Assembly (NCBI RefSeq): GCF_900168045.1
Contig: NZ_FUYY01000002.1
Coordinates: 1-64,000 of the forward strand
From: Salegentibacter holothuriorum
GTDB taxonomy: Bacteria; Bacteroidota; Bacteroidia; Flavobacteriales; Flavobacteriaceae
DNA length: 64,000 nt
Reading direction: 5' to 3'
Below the pieces are notes generated by a model. It did no database searches. It was given only the letters and a program-made list of their open reading frames with translations, and had not been told where the DNA came from. The translations under genes and the position numbers were made by a program. Shown piece after piece: positions 17,998 to 25,427 of the stretch; the stretch's first letter is position 1; each line of letters starts with the position of its first letter.

Positions 17998-19216
17998 AAA
18001 GAAAAAACTTCGCTACCAGACCTCCCCCAAGCCACAGGTAACAAACAAAAGCTATATATTTCAAGCTAGTTTCCAATAACTGGCTTTTAGGTGCCATTTC
18101 TTTCATATGCATCACATCTTTACGCTTATAAAACCCAAGGTATATCAATACTCCAGAAATTGCTAAAAAGAGTAAATTCAGCCAAAAAGTATAATCTATT
18201 TCAAAATGTTCGGCATTGGTTATTTTTACCGCAGAAGGATCTGGCAATAAATTAAAAAAATTAAATCCGTAATGTAATAATAAGGAAGTGCCAATAAGCG
18301 CAGTAAAAAGTAGGAAAAGTATAAAGAAAGACATTTTCCAGCCATAATATTTGGCATTAATTCTTAATACTGGAAACACCACCAAATCACTAAAAATAAA
18401 GGCCATTACCCCGGCAAAACTTACTCCTTTTCCAAAGAGAAGAGCCGCTAAAGGAATGTTCCCCATAGACCCAATAAAGGTTAGAAAAGCGGCGATAGGT
18501 CCTACAATAATGTGCTCAAGAATGGTGAAGAAACCAAAATCTGTATTTCCATCTCCCGTGTTTATAAATAAAGTTTGAAAAAAAGAGTCTGGAACAAAAG
18601 CCGCTACTACCCCGGCAATAGTAAAGCCCAACGTCACATCTTTCCAAACCATTTTCCACTCCATAGCATATTGTTTGGATACTTTAGCCCAACTGGTTTC
18701 TGACTTTATTTTTTTCTTCCAGGATTTTTCTGAATCTTCATCATCCTCATCCTTTTCGTCCAATCGCTCTCGCGCTTTTTTAATTAATTTCTTCGGATTA
18801 ATAAGCCTGATGAGTATCCAACTGATAAGAATTAGCAAAATTCCACCAACATATTCTCCTACCACAAATTGCCAACCCAAGAAGATTGCGATTAATATTC
18901 CTAACTCTATAACCAGGTTAGTTGATGCAAGTAAAAAGGCAATAGATGAAGAAAAACTGGCACCTTTTTTAAACAAACTTTTAGTTGAAGCTAAAGCAGA
19001 AAAACTACAGGAACTACTGATGAATCCAAAGAAAGTTCCCAATAAAATACTTTTAGATTCGTCTTTGCCCATAGTTCTTTCCATACGTTTTTCGGTCACA
19101 AAAATCTGGATACAACTACTTATTATATACCCTAAAATAAAGGCCCATAAAGCCATCCAGAAAAAACCGGCACTGGTATAGGCCGCTTCCCCCCACTTGC
19201 TTAAAAAATCCTGCAT
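17996..19216 (-). CDS. ArsP/UPF0718-type permease
   Basis: Integral inner-membrane permease of 406 residues with about eight to nine hydrophobic helices. The signature FGFISSSCSFSALA (about residues 63-76) and a second half-repeat GSMGNIPLAALLFGKGVSFAG are typical of the ArsP_1 (DUF318) permeases, some of which export organoarsenicals; many members have no known substrate. A strongly acidic then basic cytoplasmic loop (DEKDEDDEDSEKSWKKK) lies near residue 157. It starts 27 bases after the copA stop, so it is probably the last gene of the copA transcript. A metal or metalloid substrate is inferred from this context. Confidence 0.85.
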   Translation of the reverse strand: MQDFLSKWGEAAYTSAGFFWMALWAFILGYIISSCIQIFVTEKRMERTMGKDESKSILLGTFFGFISSSCSFSALASTKSLFKKGASFSSSIAFLLASTNLVIELGILIAIFLGWQFVVGEYVGGILLILISWILIRLINPKKLIKKARERLDEKDEDDEDSEKSWKKKIKSETSWAKVSKQYAMEWKMVWKDVTLGFTIAGVVAAFVPDSFFQTLFINTGDGNTDFGFFTILEHIIVGPIAAFLTFIGSMGNIPLAALLFGKGVSFAGVMAFIFSDLVVFPVLRINAKYYGWKMSFFILFLLFTALIGTSLLLHYGFNFFNLLPDPSAVKITNAEHFEIDYTFWLNLLFLAISGVLIYLGFYKRKDVMHMKEMAPKSQLLETSLKYIAFVCYLWLGGGLVAKFFL

Positions 19217-19243
19217 TTCTATTAACTTTTGGTTGTTAGTATT

Positions 19244-21985
19244 CTACTGTAATTTAGCGCTTTTTAATCTTAAAGCATTTGCAATTACTGAGACTGAACT
19301 AAAACTCATTGCTAAAGCAGCGATCATAGGTGATAATAAAAGTCCGAAAACCGGATATAAAACCCCGGCAGCAATAGGTACACCAAGCGTATTATATATA
19401 AGTGCAAAGAAGAGGTTTTGCTTAATATTTCGCATTACTTTCTTACTTAGCATTTTCGCCTTTTTCACTGCTTTTAAATCACCTTTTACCAAAGTAATTT
19501 CTGCGCTCTCTATCGCAACATCGGTTCCGGTTCCCATGGCAATACCTATATCGGCTTGCGCAAGTGCGGGCGCATCGTTAATTCCATCACCGGCCATCGC
19601 TACCTTTTTTCCTTTCTCCTGAAGTCTTTTCACTTCATTTTGTTTATCCTCCGGCAGCATTCCGGCTTTAAATCCGGTTAAGCCAAGTTCTTCAGCAACC
19701 GATTTGGCGGTTTTCTCGTTATCGCCCGTAAACATATAAACCTCAACTCCTTCATCCATTAAAGATTTTAAGGCTTCCCTACTCGTCTTTTTAATAGGAT
19801 CAGTGATTGTGAAATACCCGGCTATTTTTCCGTCTACCGAAACAAAGGAAACGGTTTTACCTTTTTCCTGTTCAGCCGCTACTTGTTTAGTGATTTCTGA
19901 AGGAATTTCAATATTTTCAGCTTGCATCAGCTTATCATTACCAATGGCTATTTTTTTATCTTCTACCACCCCGGTCACTCCTTTCCCGGTAATCGAATTG
20001 AAATCTGAAGCTTCGGTATATTTCAGCTCATTTTCTTTTGCAAAATCTATAGTTGCTTTGGCCAGTGGGTGCTCGCTTTGTGAATTTACCGAGGCGATAA
20101 GCTTTATAATTTCATCTTTATTTTCTTCAGAAATCACTTCCACTTTTTCCACTTTGGGTTTACCCTCGGTAATGGTTCCGGTTTTATCAATAATCAACGT
20201 ATCAATATCATCCATTTGCTCTAAAGCACGGGCGTTTTTAATAAGTACCCCATTTTGAGCACCTTTCCCCACCCCAACCATAACCGACATTGGTGTAGCC
20301 AGACCAAGTGCACACGGGCAGGCAATAATTAATACTGCAATAGCATTAACCAGGGCATAAACATACTGGGGCTCCGGACCGTAAATAGCCCAAACAACAT
20401 AAGTTATCACTGCTATAATTACCACAACCGGCACAAAATAAGCCGAAATCCTATCGGCTAATTTCTGAATAGGCGCCTGTGAACGGCTGGCATCATTTAC
20501 CATTTTAATAATTTGAGAAAGCAGGGTCTCCTCACCTATTTTTTCTGCTTTCATGGTAAAGCTTCTGTTCCCATTAATGGTACCCGAACTTACTTTATCA
20601 CCTTCAGCCTTATCCATCGGAATAGGCTCTCCGGTAATCATCGCTTCATCAATACTGGAATTCCCTTTCTCAATAATTCCATCTACAGGAATTTTATCTC
20701 CGGGTTTCACCCTTAGGATATCTCCTTTTTGAATTTCATCTATAGAAACTTCTTTCTCTTCGCCACCAATTACTTTTATCGCTTTGTTAGGAGCGAGTTT
20801 TAATAATTCTTTTATTGCAGAATTTGTCTTGCTATGTGCGCGGGCTTCTAAAACCTGCCCAAGTAAAACGAGGCTAAGAATCACTGTTGCAGCTTCAAAA
20901 TACACATGTACGGCACCACTTTCAGTCTTAAATTGCGGCGGGAAAAAATCTGGAAACAATAAACCAAAAACGCTAAAAAGCCAAGCTACCCCGGCACCAA
21001 TTCCAATTAGCGTAAACATATTAAGGTTCCAGGTTTTTATAGATCGCCAGGCACGTTCAAAGAACATCCAGGTAGCATAAAAAACTACAGGAATGGAAAG
21101 TCCAAGCTGAACCCAGTTCCAATATTCCTGATCTAAAACTTTATAAAGTGGATTTCCGGAAATCATTTCAGACATCGCGATAATGAAAATAGGCAGTGTA
21201 AATACCACGGCTATTTTAAACTTCTTAAATAGCTTTTTGTAGGATTTACTTTCTGAAGATTCTTCGGGTTCTTTTGCTACCAGGTCCATTCCGCATTTTG
21301 GGCAGGAGCCGGGACCGTCTTGCTCTACCTCTGGATGCATTGGGCAGGTATAAACAGTAGCTTTTGGCGTTAAGCTGGCCTCTTCCACTAAATCCATTCC
21401 ACATACCGGGCAATCTCCGGGCTTATCGTAAGTTTTATCGCCTTCACAATGCATGGGACAATAGAAAAAAGAGCCTCCCCCCGACCCCCCTCCCAAGGAG
21501 GGGGACTTTTTTTTATTTTGTTTTTGGCTCCTCCCCTTAGAGGAGGCTGGGGGGTGCTTTTCCCCATAGGGATGAATTTGATAATTCCCGCCATCATCTT
21601 GTAATGCCTGCTGTAATTTCTCTAATGAAACATTCTTATCACCTACAATTTTGGCCTCTTCTTTTTCGAGATTTACCTTGGCAGATTTCACTCCTTCAAC
21701 TTTATTTAAAGTTTTCTCTACGTGAGACCTACAGCCGTTACAGGTCATTCCGCTTACGGAATAAATTTGCGGCACCTCATCTTTTAGGTGAATCTGATAA
21801 TTACTGTCTTCCAGCACTTTTTGAAACTCTTCAAGATGAATATGTTTTTGCATCTCTATTTCGGCAGAAGCTTTTTCGAGATCTACCTTAGCATCGGTTA
21901 CGCCTTTCACTTTTCTTAAGGAATTTTCTACATGGGCTCTGCAACCCATACAGGTCATTCCGGAAATATGATAATTGTGTTTCAT
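19244..21985 (-). CDS. copA: Copper-translocating P-type ATPase
   Basis: P1B-type ATPase pumping Cu(I) from cytosol to periplasm. The 913-residue product begins with two HMA domains (GMTCMGC, Cys12/Cys15; GMTCNGC, Cys82/Cys85), then two heavy-metal-binding modules of the YHS-like CPMH...CPxCGMDL kind (about 175-205 and 213-240), then the ATPase core: the transport motif Cys556-Pro-Cys558, phosphorylation site Asp600 in DKTGT, and GDGINDAPAL. Residues 144-172 are a low-complexity Pro/Lys/Gly-Ser linker encoded by an inserted repeat (21470-21556). A family A repeat separates it from the Csp-like gene upstream. Copper rather than silver is the usual ligand but both are possible. Confidence 0.95.
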   Translation of the reverse strand: MKHNYHISGMTCMGCRAHVENSLRKVKGVTDAKVDLEKASAEIEMQKHIHLEEFQKVLEDSNYQIHLKDEVPQIYSVSGMTCNGCRSHVEKTLNKVEGVKSAKVNLEKEEAKIVGDKNVSLEKLQQALQDDGGNYQIHPYGEKHPPASSKGRSQKQNKKKSPSLGGGSGGGSFFYCPMHCEGDKTYDKPGDCPVCGMDLVEEASLTPKATVYTCPMHPEVEQDGPGSCPKCGMDLVAKEPEESSESKSYKKLFKKFKIAVVFTLPIFIIAMSEMISGNPLYKVLDQEYWNWVQLGLSIPVVFYATWMFFERAWRSIKTWNLNMFTLIGIGAGVAWLFSVFGLLFPDFFPPQFKTESGAVHVYFEAATVILSLVLLGQVLEARAHSKTNSAIKELLKLAPNKAIKVIGGEEKEVSIDEIQKGDILRVKPGDKIPVDGIIEKGNSSIDEAMITGEPIPMDKAEGDKVSSGTINGNRSFTMKAEKIGEETLLSQIIKMVNDASRSQAPIQKLADRISAYFVPVVVIIAVITYVVWAIYGPEPQYVYALVNAIAVLIIACPCALGLATPMSVMVGVGKGAQNGVLIKNARALEQMDDIDTLIIDKTGTITEGKPKVEKVEVISEENKDEIIKLIASVNSQSEHPLAKATIDFAKENELKYTEASDFNSITGKGVTGVVEDKKIAIGNDKLMQAENIEIPSEITKQVAAEQEKGKTVSFVSVDGKIAGYFTITDPIKKTSREALKSLMDEGVEVYMFTGDNEKTAKSVAEELGLTGFKAGMLPEDKQNEVKRLQEKGKKVAMAGDGINDAPALAQADIGIAMGTGTDVAIESAEITLVKGDLKAVKKAKMLSKKVMRNIKQNLFFALIYNTLGVPIAAGVLYPVFGLLLSPMIAALAMSFSSVSVIANALRLKSAKLQ
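21470..21556 (-). repeat. Family B MITE-like repeat inside copA, in frame
   Basis: Eighty-seven bases (29 codons) with inverted, C/G-rich ends: on the minus strand CACCCCCCAGCCTCCTC at the left and the complement of GCCTCCCCCCGACCCCCC at the right, flanked by AAAAG/CTTTT. Each end also folds on itself (CTCCTCCCCTTAGAGGAG and CCCCCTCCTTGGGAGGGGG). The same kind of end occurs at 34451-34687 and 58529-58576. It encodes residues 144-172 of CopA, between the second HMA domain and the first CPMH module, without breaking the frame. Confidence 0.7.
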
Positions 21986-22003
21986 AGATTTTATTGGAGA
22001 AAA

Positions 22004-22128
22004 AAGGCTGTTTGAACCTCTGTTATTAGCTACGTCATGCAGGAACTTGTTTCAGCATGTAAGTTGATAGGAATTAGACCCTGAAATAAATCAGGGTAAC
22101 GTTTATCAGTAGAAATTCAAACAGCCTT
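22004..22128. mobile_element. MITE-like element, family A, copy 2
   Basis: A 125-base element with perfect 13-base inverted ends (AAGGCTGTTTGAA and its complement). It carries GGAACTTGTTTCAGCAT and the hairpin CCCTGA-aataaa-TCAGGG followed by TAACG, matching in order the CTGAACTTGTTTCAG and ATTCTGAAATAAATTCAGAAT parts of the copy at 13105-13253. It is non-coding and fills the gap between copA and the Csp-like gene. Confidence 0.7.
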
Positions 22129-22141
22129 AAAAAATTAAATT

Positions 22142-22462
22142 TTATGCTAAATAAGCCTCGCAAGCTTTTACACAATCGCGGCAGGCTTTTGCGCAGTCCT
22201 GACAGTGTTGGTGCTCATGTTGGCCGCATTCATCGGCACAGGCATTACAAACTTCTATACAGTATTGTACCAGTCCGTCTACATTTTTGTAACCGGTAGC
22301 TAAAACCTGGTTAAGGGTGCTACAAACCTCTGCACAAACCCTGTCGGTGCGAATACAGTCTTTCATCATTCTTACGTTGTCTTCATCCAAACATGCATCA
22401 GCACAATAGTTACAATGATTAATGCAGTTTCCCAAAGCTTTCAACATCTTTTCATTTCTCAT
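22142..22462 (-). CDS. Four-helix-bundle copper-binding protein (DUF326/Csp-like)
   Basis: Small Cys-rich protein of 106 residues with 16 cysteines, mostly in CxxxC or CxxC spacing on predicted helices (NYCADAC, VCAEVC, NACADEC, CAKACRDCVKAC), plus a His cluster GQHEHQH. This is the pattern of the DUF326 family, which includes the copper storage proteins (Csp) that fill a four-helix bundle with Cu(I). There is no signal peptide, so it should be cytosolic. It lies just upstream of copA, separated by a family A repeat, and is probably part of the same copper response, storing metal that CopA later exports. Confidence 0.9.
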   Translation of the reverse strand: MRNEKMLKALGNCINHCNYCADACLDEDNVRMMKDCIRTDRVCAEVCSTLNQVLATGYKNVDGLVQYCIEVCNACADECGQHEHQHCQDCAKACRDCVKACEAYLA

Positions 22463-22597
22463 AATATTGGTTTTTATTGGTTTAGCTCAAAATTAAGCAC
22501 TAAAAACCGTAATGAGTTTTAAAATTATGGTAAGAATTTATAATAAAATTAGAAAAACCAGGATCTAAAGCTTCTTGAAAATCAAAGCGCCATAGGC

Positions 22598-23164
22598 TTA
22601 AATATCATCTAAGGATTTACGCTCAAAATGCTTGAGTTTATATTTAGAAGGGTTTAAGCCAGTTTCTTTCTTGAAGAATGTTGAAAGGTAGGCAGCGCTA
22701 CCAAAATCCATTTTATAGGCAATTTCTGAAATATTTAGCTCACCGTATTCTAACAGCTCTTTAATACGTTCTGCTTTTATTTTGTTTTGAAAACTTTGGA
22801 TACTTTGACCTTCCGCCTTACTAAAAAGACTGGTGAGATGACTATAATCGTAATTTAGTTCTTCGCTTAGTATTTCAGAAAGTTTTTTAGTTCCGTAATC
22901 TTTATGTTCGTAAACTAAATTGATAATCAAAGACTTTATCTCGGTTACGATTTTATTATTTCGTTTAGCTACAATTTCAAATCCGTTTGCGTTAAGTGCC
23001 GTTTCCAAATCCCGAAATTGCGCTGCCGAAAGTTGATTTTCAAATTCAATCCTACCTAAACTAACATTTATATAATTAAGGTTTTGTTCCCTAAGCGTGA
23101 GCTCTACACTCATTAGACAACGGTCACAAACCATATTTTTTATATGTAGGATATTTTCTTTCAA
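22598..23164 (-). CDS. AraC-type regulator with HMA-like N-terminus
   Basis: Transcription regulator of 188 residues with two parts. Residues 1-68 look like a heavy-metal-associated (ferredoxin-like) domain with a CxxC site in MVCDRC (Cys13/Cys16). Residues about 85-182 are an AraC/XylS helix-turn-helix domain (NISEIAYKMDFGSAAYLSTFFKKETGLNPSKYK). The arrangement suggests direct Cu(I) sensing coupled to DNA binding, which is inference. It sits between the Csp-like gene and the DUF3347 lipoprotein, on the same strand, with separate gaps of about 120-135 bases that could hold its targets. Confidence 0.85.
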   Translation of the reverse strand: MKENILHIKNMVCDRCLMSVELTLREQNLNYINVSLGRIEFENQLSAAQFRDLETALNANGFEIVAKRNNKIVTEIKSLIINLVYEHKDYGTKKLSEILSEELNYDYSHLTSLFSKAEGQSIQSFQNKIKAERIKELLEYGELNISEIAYKMDFGSAAYLSTFFKKETGLNPSKYKLKHFERKSLDDI

Positions 23165-23285
23165 ACTAGTTTTATTAATTAAAAAGTAAGCCAGGCTAAA
23201 AATTTTTCATTTGCTCTGTCAAAATCTATTTTAAGATTTTAATCGTGAACTTACCAAATTTTTAGCCAGGCTTTAGTTGAGTTAA

Positions 23286-23849
23286 TTATTGGATAGTTGC
23301 TTCTACCCTACCACATTTTAACATTTTATCGCCATAATAAGGATTAAAAATATCTTTTGAGTTTGAATACCAATAATCGCCTTTTCCCTCAAAAGCCATT
23401 GGGCAATATTGCTTGAAAATTGCTCCAGATTCTAAAGCATTCATCAATATAGGCTCCATAGCTTCAGTAAGTTTAGAAAAAGCTTCTCGTTGTTTATTTA
23501 CATCACTACTTTCTGCTATGGAATTAGCAATAGCAGCAATCTCATCATTTTCGGTGGTTTTAGCCAACTCTGATGCTTTTTCACTTGCCATTTTCGCATC
23601 AGTATTTACAAATGCATCCTTAATTTCTACATACAAATTATAGGTTTTCGCAGTCTTTTCGTCTTTAAATTGGGCTTGCAACTGTTCACCCTTATAAGTT
23701 TCTGTTTTAGCCTGTTCATCTGGCTGATGCATTTCATGTTGCATAGGTTCTGGAGCATCATTTTCTTTTTCCTCGTTCTTACAGGAAAATATCACTAAAC
23801 TTCCAGCAATAATACTTAGCATTGTTAAGCTTCTAAGATTTCTTTTCAT
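23286..23849 (-). CDS. DUF3347 lipoprotein
   Basis: Secreted lipoprotein of 187 residues (lipobox IFSC, Cys23). A linker rich in Met, His, Glu and Pro (PMQHEMHQPDEQ) resembles a soft metal-binding stretch. Residues about 65-187 form a DUF3347 domain with the conserved run DAFVNTDA near the start and the C-terminal signatures KQYCPMAF, FNPYYGDKMLKCG. The same domain is fused to the C-terminus of CusB at 25428-27134. Cys and Met at matching places suggest periplasmic Cu(I) binding or delivery to the efflux pump, which has not been shown. Confidence 0.85.
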   Translation of the reverse strand: MKRNLRSLTMLSIIAGSLVIFSCKNEEKENDAPEPMQHEMHQPDEQAKTETYKGEQLQAQFKDEKTAKTYNLYVEIKDAFVNTDAKMASEKASELAKTTENDEIAAIANSIAESSDVNKQREAFSKLTEAMEPILMNALESGAIFKQYCPMAFEGKGDYWYSNSKDIFNPYYGDKMLKCGRVEATIQ

Positions 23850-23890
23850 TGTTCTTGATTTATATATAATTTAATTGTTGAAATAATTAA

Positions 23891-24436
23891 TTAATCTTTT
23901 ATGTTAATTCGATTAATATTTGCGGTACCAAAGACCAGCACAAAGAAATAGAGTATTGTTTCCAAAATCACTAAAAATTTTGCCGATAGCGATAGAGGCA
24001 CAAAATCACCATAGCCAACGGTAGAAAACGAAATTAGGGAATAGTAGAAAAACTCAAAGAATAAAAATATTGAGGGTTCTGCAACTATCAAATTTGTTTT
24101 AAAGTTAGCTGCTTCATTTAAATAAAGCGCATAATAATCTGAGGCAAACGAAAGAACAATAAGGCTTATTATAAGCGTAAAAAGGCTTAAAACGTGCTCT
24201 AAATAGTGACTATCTCCTAAAATCTTACTCAACTGTGTAAAAGTTATTCTTACTATTAAAAATGCTTTTACAATTGCAATAGCAATAATAGTCCATTTCC
24301 AGGCTTCATTATCTAATGATTTTGGCAGGAATAACACATATAGGAATGCAAGAATTACTATTATCCCTAAGGTCCAACCTGCTTTTGAAAAAAGTTGTCC
24401 ATAAAATTTCTTGTCGGCTTCTTTTTTGTCACTCAT
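23891..24436 (-). CDS. K+-channel-like membrane protein (Ion_trans_2)
   Basis: Membrane protein of 181 residues with about four to five hydrophobic segments (about 21-37, 46-64, 82-98, 122-137, 149-172). The pore loop carries the potassium selectivity filter Thr139-Val-Gly-Tyr-Gly143-Asp in SFSTVGYGDFVP. No cytoplasmic RCK or nucleotide-binding domain follows, so gating is unknown. It lies 41 bases downstream of the DUF3347 lipoprotein, in the copper block and on the same strand. A link to copper stress, for example restoring membrane potential during metal export, is only suggested by position. Confidence 0.85.
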   Translation of the reverse strand: MSDKKEADKKFYGQLFSKAGWTLGIIVILAFLYVLFLPKSLDNEAWKWTIIAIAIVKAFLIVRITFTQLSKILGDSHYLEHVLSLFTLIISLIVLSFASDYYALYLNEAANFKTNLIVAEPSIFLFFEFFYYSLISFSTVGYGDFVPLSLSAKFLVILETILYFFVLVFGTANINRINIKD

Positions 24437-24489
24437 TTATCTCTTATTTTTCATCATTAAATAAGCTAGCTTTTGTACCAATTCCTCTT

Positions 24490-24675
24490 TTATATTTTAT
24501 CTTCATGAATTTTTATTTTCGCTTTCATCTTCTCCATGAGTTCCGGGTTTTCATTTGAAAAATCAGTCGTTTGGATCATTATTTTCTGCAAGGGTCTCCA
24601 ATACAGTTTTTTTGGTTTCACAACTCTATAACAGTGAGAAAATGGACACCAATGTAAATCTGAATATAATAGTAT
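24490..24675 (-). other. Short open stretch, possible gene remnant
   Basis: On the minus strand a frame stays open from 24675 to the TAA at 24490 and reads protein-like text (DLHWCPFSHCYRVVKPKKLY, then PELMEKMKAKIKIHEDKI). The only ATG (24579) would give 29 residues. It could be the 3' end of a degraded gene in the 270-base gap between the channel gene and the DUF305 gene. No family is recognised. Confidence 0.25.
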
Positions 24676-24706
24676 TCAAACACTTTTAGAATCTTGGTTA
24701 CACTAT

Positions 24707-25198
24707 TTATTTCGCCTCATTCTCCAACCGGTCAATTATCTTTTTCATTTGTGCGATTTCCTTTTTCTGAGCTTCAATAATTTCTTCAGCCAGTTTTTTG
24801 GTTTCCAGATCTTTAATATCTGCACGTTTACTGGTTAAAATTGCAATAGAGTGATGCGGAATCATGGCTTTCATATATAAAACATCTCCAATAATTGGGC
24901 GTTGTGCTCTCACCAAACCTAATGCTGAAACGAATAAGACAAGACTTCCCAGGTAAATGGCAATATTCTTTTTCTTGTTTTTATACATTTTAAGCATTAA
25001 AGAAAGCATAATTACCGCCATTGCTGAAATTCCCAAACAGGCCATATAAAATCTTGTTAGGCTAAAATATACATGATCAAACTCATAAGTATTAAAATAC
25101 ATGGTTATGTACATGGCCATAAAAGACAGTCCGAGCATTAGAAAAAATCTAGCATAATTACTAACTCCACCATTTTGTTTCTTCTCTTTTGAACTCAT
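24707..25198 (-). CDS. DUF305 domain membrane protein
   Basis: Protein of 163 residues with four hydrophobic segments in the first 110 residues (for example FFLMLGLSFMAMYITMY), then a C-terminal DUF305-type stretch (MIPHHSIAILTSKRADIKD) and a charged coiled-coil helix to the end. The HH motif in MIPHHSIAI is the hallmark of this ferritin-like four-helix family, often found in copper-resistance loci. Here the helix seems to face the periplasm. Its exact role is unknown; the neighbours point to metal handling. Confidence 0.8.
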   Translation of the reverse strand: MSSKEKKQNGGVSNYARFFLMLGLSFMAMYITMYFNTYEFDHVYFSLTRFYMACLGISAMAVIMLSLMLKMYKNKKKNIAIYLGSLVLFVSALGLVRAQRPIIGDVLYMKAMIPHHSIAILTSKRADIKDLETKKLAEEIIEAQKKEIAQMKKIIDRLENEAK

Positions 25199-25427
25199 TA
25201 TTAATTAGTTTATGGTTATTAAGTACTTTTTATTTTTTCACTGAACCACAATCAAGTAGCCTATCACCAAAATATAGTTTGTATTTTTCTTTGGCACCTT
25301 TCTCCATTAAGTTCATTTATAGTTAACCTCTAATTTACAAGTATATAGCACCACCTCTTATCATATTTTCTTAAAGCTTCTATAAAATTTGGTCTATGGA
25401 AATTATGTTCTAGGTTTATGTGTGGCC

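Noticed and set aside
18675-19181. 168-codon plus-strand frame within the ArsP-type permease gene
   Set aside because: Antisense of a membrane protein gene with clear family signatures; only the minus strand is credible.
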